Origin: Bacteroidota bacterium
GTDB taxonomy: Bacteria > Bacteroidota > Bacteroidia > Sphingobacteriales > Sphingobacteriaceae
Assembly (NCBI GenBank): GCA_018266935.1
Contig: JAFDZL010000488.1
Span: 1-57,759 of the forward strand
Length of the DNA: 57,759 nt
Direction: 5' to 3'
The notes under the pieces are model-generated. The model saw only the letters and a program-made list of their open reading frames with translations. It was not told where the DNA came from and made no database searches. Below are positions 54,325-57,759 of the stretch, piece after piece. Every line of letters starts with the position of its first letter. The first letter of the stretch is position 1. The position numbers were made by a program, and so were the translations under genes.

Positions 54325-55053
54325 TCATTTCAGGTGCATATACAGCACTGCTGCCATAACAGCGCCAAGTACCGGCCCAAAGACAGGTATCCAGGCGTAG
54401 GCCCAGTCGCTGGTGCCTTTGCTTTTGATAGGTAGAATAGCGTGCATGATACGCGGACCGAGGTCGCGGGCGGGGTTGATGGCGTAGCCGGTCGTTCCGC
54501 CCAAAGAAAGACCGATGGCCCAAACGAGGAAGGCCACAGGCAGGGCGCCAACTGAACCTAAGCCAACGGGAATCTTTTCAGGGCCCATTTCACCTTTGGT
54601 TATATAGAACACAACGAACACCAGCACGAAAGCGCCGACGATCTCGCTGATGATATTGGAAGCATAGTTCCGGACAGCAGGGCCGGTGCTAAACACAGCC
54701 AAAACCAAAGCGGGGCTATTGGTTCGCTGGAAATGGTTATAGTACATGGCCCAAACCAGGAAGCCGCCCGTCATGGCGCCAAGCAATTGCGCAAGGATAT
54801 AGGTTCCAACTTCGGCCCAGGCAAATTTTCCGGCCACGGCCAGCCCGATGGTTACAGCCGGGTTCAGGTGCGCGCCGCTAATCGGGCCGGCGACCGTAAC
54901 GCCAACAAAAACCGCCAGGGCCCAGCCTGTGGTGATCACTATCCAGCCGCTATTGTTGCCTTTTGTATCGTCCAAGACTACGTTGGCCACTACGCCATCG
55001 CCTAAAAGGATCAGGAGCATCGTGCCCAGGAATTCAGCAGTAAAATGAGTCAT
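54325..55053 (-). CDS. glpF: Glycerol uptake facilitator / aquaporin (MIP family)
   Basis: 242 residues, six membrane helices plus two half-helices. Two NPA motifs: HLNPAVTIG and AINPARDLGPR. The Asp after the second NPA (NPARD) is the marker of glycerol-type channels, and GGTTGYAINPARD agrees. It follows glpK on the same strand and admits glycerol for phosphorylation. Confidence 0.94.
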   Translation of the reverse strand: MTHFTAEFLGTMLLILLGDGVVANVVLDDTKGNNSGWIVITTGWALAVFVGVTVAGPISGAHLNPAVTIGLAVAGKFAWAEVGTYILAQLLGAMTGGFLVWAMYYNHFQRTNSPALVLAVFSTGPAVRNYASNIISEIVGAFVLVFVVFYITKGEMGPEKIPVGLGSVGALPVAFLVWAIGLSLGGTTGYAINPARDLGPRIMHAILPIKSKGTSDWAYAWIPVFGPVLGAVMAAVLYMHLK

Positions 55054-55085
55054 ACTTATTTTGGTTTAAAGTTGAAATTTTCTTT

Positions 55086-55168
55086 TAGAACCAAGAGTTA
55101 AGAATCAAGAGCCAAGACCGATACAGGTAAATTATCTTGGTTCTTGACTCTTGGTTCTTGGCTCTCAA
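55086..55168. repeat. Heptad-repeat inverted element (CAAGAGN type) between glpK and glpF
   Basis: Left arm 55089-55117: AACCAAG, AGTTAAG, AATCAAG, AGCCAAG. Right arm 55134-55167: TCTTGGT, TCTTGAC, TCTTGGT, TCTTGGC, TCTC. All are in 7-nt register and opposite orientation, so the pair folds into one hairpin of about 30 bp. It begins at the glpK stop codon and probably slows or ends transcription into glpF. Confidence 0.9.
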
Positions 55169-56658
55169 ATTCCGCTCCATGCCTGCGCGGCGTGCACGGC
55201 ACGTTTCCATCCTTTGACGCCTTTGTCTATCTCGGAACGATCAGCCGCCGGGTCAAATTCCTTTTCCGTCTGCCATAAATGGGCGATCTCATCCACACTG
55301 CTCCAATAACCTGTCGCTAATCCCGCCAGGTAAGCCGCACCGAGCGCGGTTGTTTCCACTATCGTCGGGCGAATAACTTTGCAATTGAGCAGGTTCGCCT
55401 GGAACTGCATCAGCAGGTCGTTGGCCGTAGCGCCGCCGTCAACCCGAAGCTCGCTGATCGGCACGCCCGAATCCGCTTCCATCGCTTTTAATACATCCAT
55501 CGTTTGGTAGGCGATGGACTGCAGCGCGGCGCGGGCGATATGTCCGGCGGTTGTTCCGCGCGTCATGCCTACTATGGTTCCTCTCACTTCGGGGTCCCAG
55601 TAAGGTGCACCCAATCCCGCGAACGCAGGCACAAAATATACACCGCCTGTATCCGGCACGCTCAAAGCCAGCTTTTCCACCTCGGCTGATGTTTTGATAA
55701 TGCCTAACCCGTCGCGCAGCCATTGCACTACAGCACCGGCGATGAAAATGCTGCCTTCAAATGCATACAGCGTTTTCCCCCCGATCTTCCAGGCAATGGT
55801 TGTAAGCAGGTTATTCTTTGATTCGATAAATTTTTCGCCGATGTTCATCAGCATAAAACAGCCAGTGCCATAGGTGTTTTTCACCATGCCGTTACCGATG
55901 CACATCTGCCCAAAAAGCGCAGCATGCTGATCACCGGCAATACCTGCAATAGGAATTTTGGAAGCAAAAATGGTGGTCGCCGTTTCACCGTAAAGTTCGC
56001 TGCTTTGCTTCACATCGGGCAGCATGCTTTTGGGGATATCGAATACCGTTAACAATTCCTCGTCCCATTCCAGGGTTCGGATATTGAACAGCATGGTGCG
56101 GCTGGCGTTGGTAACATCGGTGGCATGAACAACGCCCCTGGTAAATTTCCACACCAGCCAGCTATCGACAGTTCCGAAGGCCAATTCGCCGGCTTCGGCT
56201 TTGGCGCGCGCACCGGGAACGTTATCCAGTATCCAGCGAACCTTTGAACCGGAAAAATAAGCGTCGATCACCAGCCCGGTCTTCGACCTGATCAAATTAC
56301 TGTGACCGTCGTTTTTCAACTGATCGCAAAACCCGGCGGTGCGTCTGTCCTGCCAGACGATGGCATTATAAACCGGCTCACCTGTATTCCTGTCCCACAC
56401 GATAGTGGTTTCACGCTGATTGGTAATCCCGATGGCTTTGATGTTTGAGCCGTTGATGCCCATTTTTACAGTTGCTTCAGCAGCAACGCTGGCCTGCGAC
56501 GACCATATCTCGTTCGGATCATGCTCAACCCAACCCGGCTGCGGAAATAGTTGTTTAAACTCTTTCTGGGCCACAGACCTGATCTGCCCTTGATGGTCAA
56601 AAACTATAGCGCGGGAACTGGTGGTGCCCTGGTCGAGGGCAAGGATATATTGCTCCAT
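55165..56658 (-). CDS. glpK: Glycerol kinase
   Basis: 497 residues, full length. FGGY fold: [20 protein letters not shown] (phosphate loop), [27 protein letters not shown], and [20 protein letters not shown] with [13 protein letters not shown] near the C-terminus. It phosphorylates glycerol to glycerol-3-phosphate, which GlpD oxidises. It lies between glpD and glpF on one strand. Confidence 0.97.
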   Translation of the reverse strand: MEQYILALDQGTTSSRAIVFDHQGQIRSVAQKEFKQLFPQPGWVEHDPNEIWSSQASVAAEATVKMGINGSNIKAIGITNQRETTIVWDRNTGEPVYNAIVWQDRRTAGFCDQLKNDGHSNLIRSKTGLVIDAYFSGSKVRWILDNVPGARAKAEAGELAFGTVDSWLVWKFTRGVVHATDVTNASRTMLFNIRTLEWDEELLTVFDIPKSMLPDVKQSSELYGETATTIFASKIPIAGIAGDQHAALFGQMCIGNGMVKNTYGTGCFMLMNIGEKFIESKNNLLTTIAWKIGGKTLYAFEGSIFIAGAVVQWLRDGLGIIKTSAEVEKLALSVPDTGGVYFVPAFAGLGAPYWDPEVRGTIVGMTRGTTAGHIARAALQSIAYQTMDVLKAMEADSGVPISELRVDGGATANDLLMQFQANLLNCKVIRPTIVETTALGAAYLAGLATGYWSSVDEIAHLWQTEKEFDPAADRSEIDKGVKGWKRAVHAAQAWSGI

Positions 56659-56702
56659 TACTGGTTTAAAGAATAATTGGTCTATAAATCTACTGATAAA
56701 TA

Positions 56703-57759
56703 TCAGGGCTGCAATAGGTATTTGCCGGCCGTTTCGGTAAAGGCTGCTACCTGCGCATTTTGCCAGGCTGCGTTACGACCCAATTCCCCTGCGATGAGCT
56801 CTGCGGTCAGTGGAGCGGCGGCTATGGCAGCGCGGGCATCGAGGAACAATAGGCGCAGCCTTCTGGCCAAAACGTCTTCTACGGTTCTTGCCATTTCATG
56901 GCGGACGGCCCAGATCACTTCAGCTTCGAGGTAATCATACCGAGGATGAAGCTTAGCTCGCCATTTTTTATTCTCTTTGGTTAAAGCCAATACCTGCTCG
57001 CGGTCGTCACCATAAATGTAGAAGTGGTCATGCTGATCTATCCCTGGTGCGCTGCCATGTATCGGAAGATTCTCTGTTTTGCAGGTAAAAGACGGCAAAT
57101 TAGCTATCCCGATAGCTTTATTAACGGCGTCCTGACCCATTTTCCGGTAAGTGGTCCATTTGCCGCCGGTAATAGTAAGTAAGCCGGATGGTGAAATGAT
57201 CATCTTGTGGCCGCGTGATATTTCCTTGGTTTTGGAGGAGTCGCCCTGCGGAGCGGCAAGCGGGCGCAGCCCGGCGAATACGCTTAGTACATCTTTTCTT
57301 TCAGGCGCTTTGGAAAAATATCTGGCAGCGTTATTCAGGATAAAATCGATCTCTGAATCCATGGCTACCGGCTCAAGGCTGTAGGAATTGAGTGGGGTAT
57401 CCGTAGTGCCGACCACTAGCTTATCATGCCAGGGAACCGCAAATAGCACACGGCCGTCATCTGTTTTGGGGATCATCAAGGCATCCTCCGAGGGCATGAA
57501 CGATTGGTCAACAACCACGTGCACTCCCTGGCTCGGCCGAACGGTAGCTTTCTTCTCGGGTGAATCCATCCGGAGCACATCGTCAACAAAAACCCCCGTG
57601 GCATTAATTACCACTTTAGCTTTGAGTTGGTATTTTTCGCCGGTCTCCTGGTCGATTGCCCTGACGCCTGTTATTTTGTGCTTGTATTTGATCAGCCCCG
57701 TGACCTTGAAATAATTCAGCACCGTCGCGCCCTGCTCAAGGCAGGTTTGCGCAAGATTT
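56703..57759 (-). CDS. glpD: Aerobic glycerol-3-phosphate dehydrogenase (C-terminal part; start outside window)
   Basis: About 351 residues are visible to the stop at 56703; the reading frame stays open to the window edge ([17 protein letters not shown] at the visible N-terminal side). [17 protein letters not shown] and [12 protein letters not shown] lie in the FAD-binding domain. [20 protein letters not shown] and [19 protein letters not shown] follow, then the C-terminal cap domain. It oxidises glycerol-3-phosphate to dihydroxyacetone phosphate and feeds the quinone pool. First gene of the glpD-K-F run. Confidence 0.95.
   Translation of the reverse strand, partial: NLAQTCLEQGATVLNYFKVTGLIKYKHKITGVRAIDQETGEKYQLKAKVVINATGVFVDDVLRMDSPEKKATVRPSQGVHVVVDQSFMPSEDALMIPKTDDGRVLFAVPWHDKLVVGTTDTPLNSYSLEPVAMDSEIDFILNNAARYFSKAPERKDVLSVFAGLRPLAAPQGDSSKTKEISRGHKMIISPSGLLTITGGKWTTYRKMGQDAVNKAIGIANLPSFTCKTENLPIHGSAPGIDQHDHFYIYGDDREQVLALTKENKKWRAKLHPRYDYLEAEVIWAVRHEMARTVEDVLARRLRLLFLDARAAIAAAPLTAELIAGELGRNAAWQNAQVAAFTETAGKYLLQP

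Overview
The window looks like chromosome from a Bacteroidota bacterium, most likely of the family Sphingobacteriaceae (Mucilaginibacter/Pedobacter-like). The evidence is the protein content: a TonB-dependent receptor with a carboxypeptidase-like N-terminal domain, DUF4270 and NHL lipoproteins, a split KdpD, a half-length glycogen synthase and an mS38-like small protein beside rng. Promoters also fit the Bacteroidota -7 consensus TAnnTTTG, and Shine-Dalgarno sequences are largely absent. GC is moderate. I see no phage, integrase, insertion sequence, rRNA, tRNA or CRISPR array. Family-level placement is inference.

Layout. 1-5000: partial PafA-type phosphatase, an unknown secreted protein, a TonB-dependent receptor behind a TPP riboswitch, and an NlpC/P60 hydrolase. 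5000-18400: aspS, an FKBP lipoprotein, an M20 amidohydrolase, small secreted proteins, a tandem pair of zinc-ribbon membrane proteins, a serine hydrolase broken by one TGA, a DPP-IV peptidase, ssb, mutY, HU and a TPR protein. 18200-24800: mS38-like protein, rng, radA, an NHL lipoprotein, a DUF4920 protein and an unusual ACP-like membrane protein. 24800-40700: carB, a TonB-domain protein, panD, panC, a half glycogen synthase, a DUF4270 lipoprotein, glmS, an OxyR-like regulator, a ferredoxin reductase, a quinone reductase, sod, a DinB protein, tadA and csaA. 40700-51450: a high-affinity potassium (Kdp) locus with three very small membrane proteins, KdpABC, a porin, a split KdpD and an NtrC-type regulator in place of KdpE. 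51500-54100: a two-component system with a membrane partner. 54300-57759: glpD-glpK-glpF for glycerol use, with glpD cut by the window edge.

The most unusual content is not a protein. At about sixteen places there are short arrays of degenerate tandem repeats with a strict 7-nt (sometimes 8-nt) period. The unit differs between loci (AAGTCNG, AGTTCAT, GTGAATN, CAAGAGN, GAGATAT, TTTGCAG, GATGTGCA), but the architecture is shared. Arrays are usually two arms in opposite orientation that can fold into one long imperfect hairpin, and they usually begin at or across a stop codon. One array fills a joining region of the TPP riboswitch, another is translated in frame inside RadA, and several supply the last residues and stop codon of the adjacent gene.

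The functional groups are otherwise coherent. aspS, tadA, csaA, rng and the mS38-like protein serve translation and RNA. ssb, mutY, radA and HU serve DNA maintenance. panC/panD and carB are biosynthetic. Kdp with its sensor kinase and sigma-54 activator is a self-contained potassium-starvation module.
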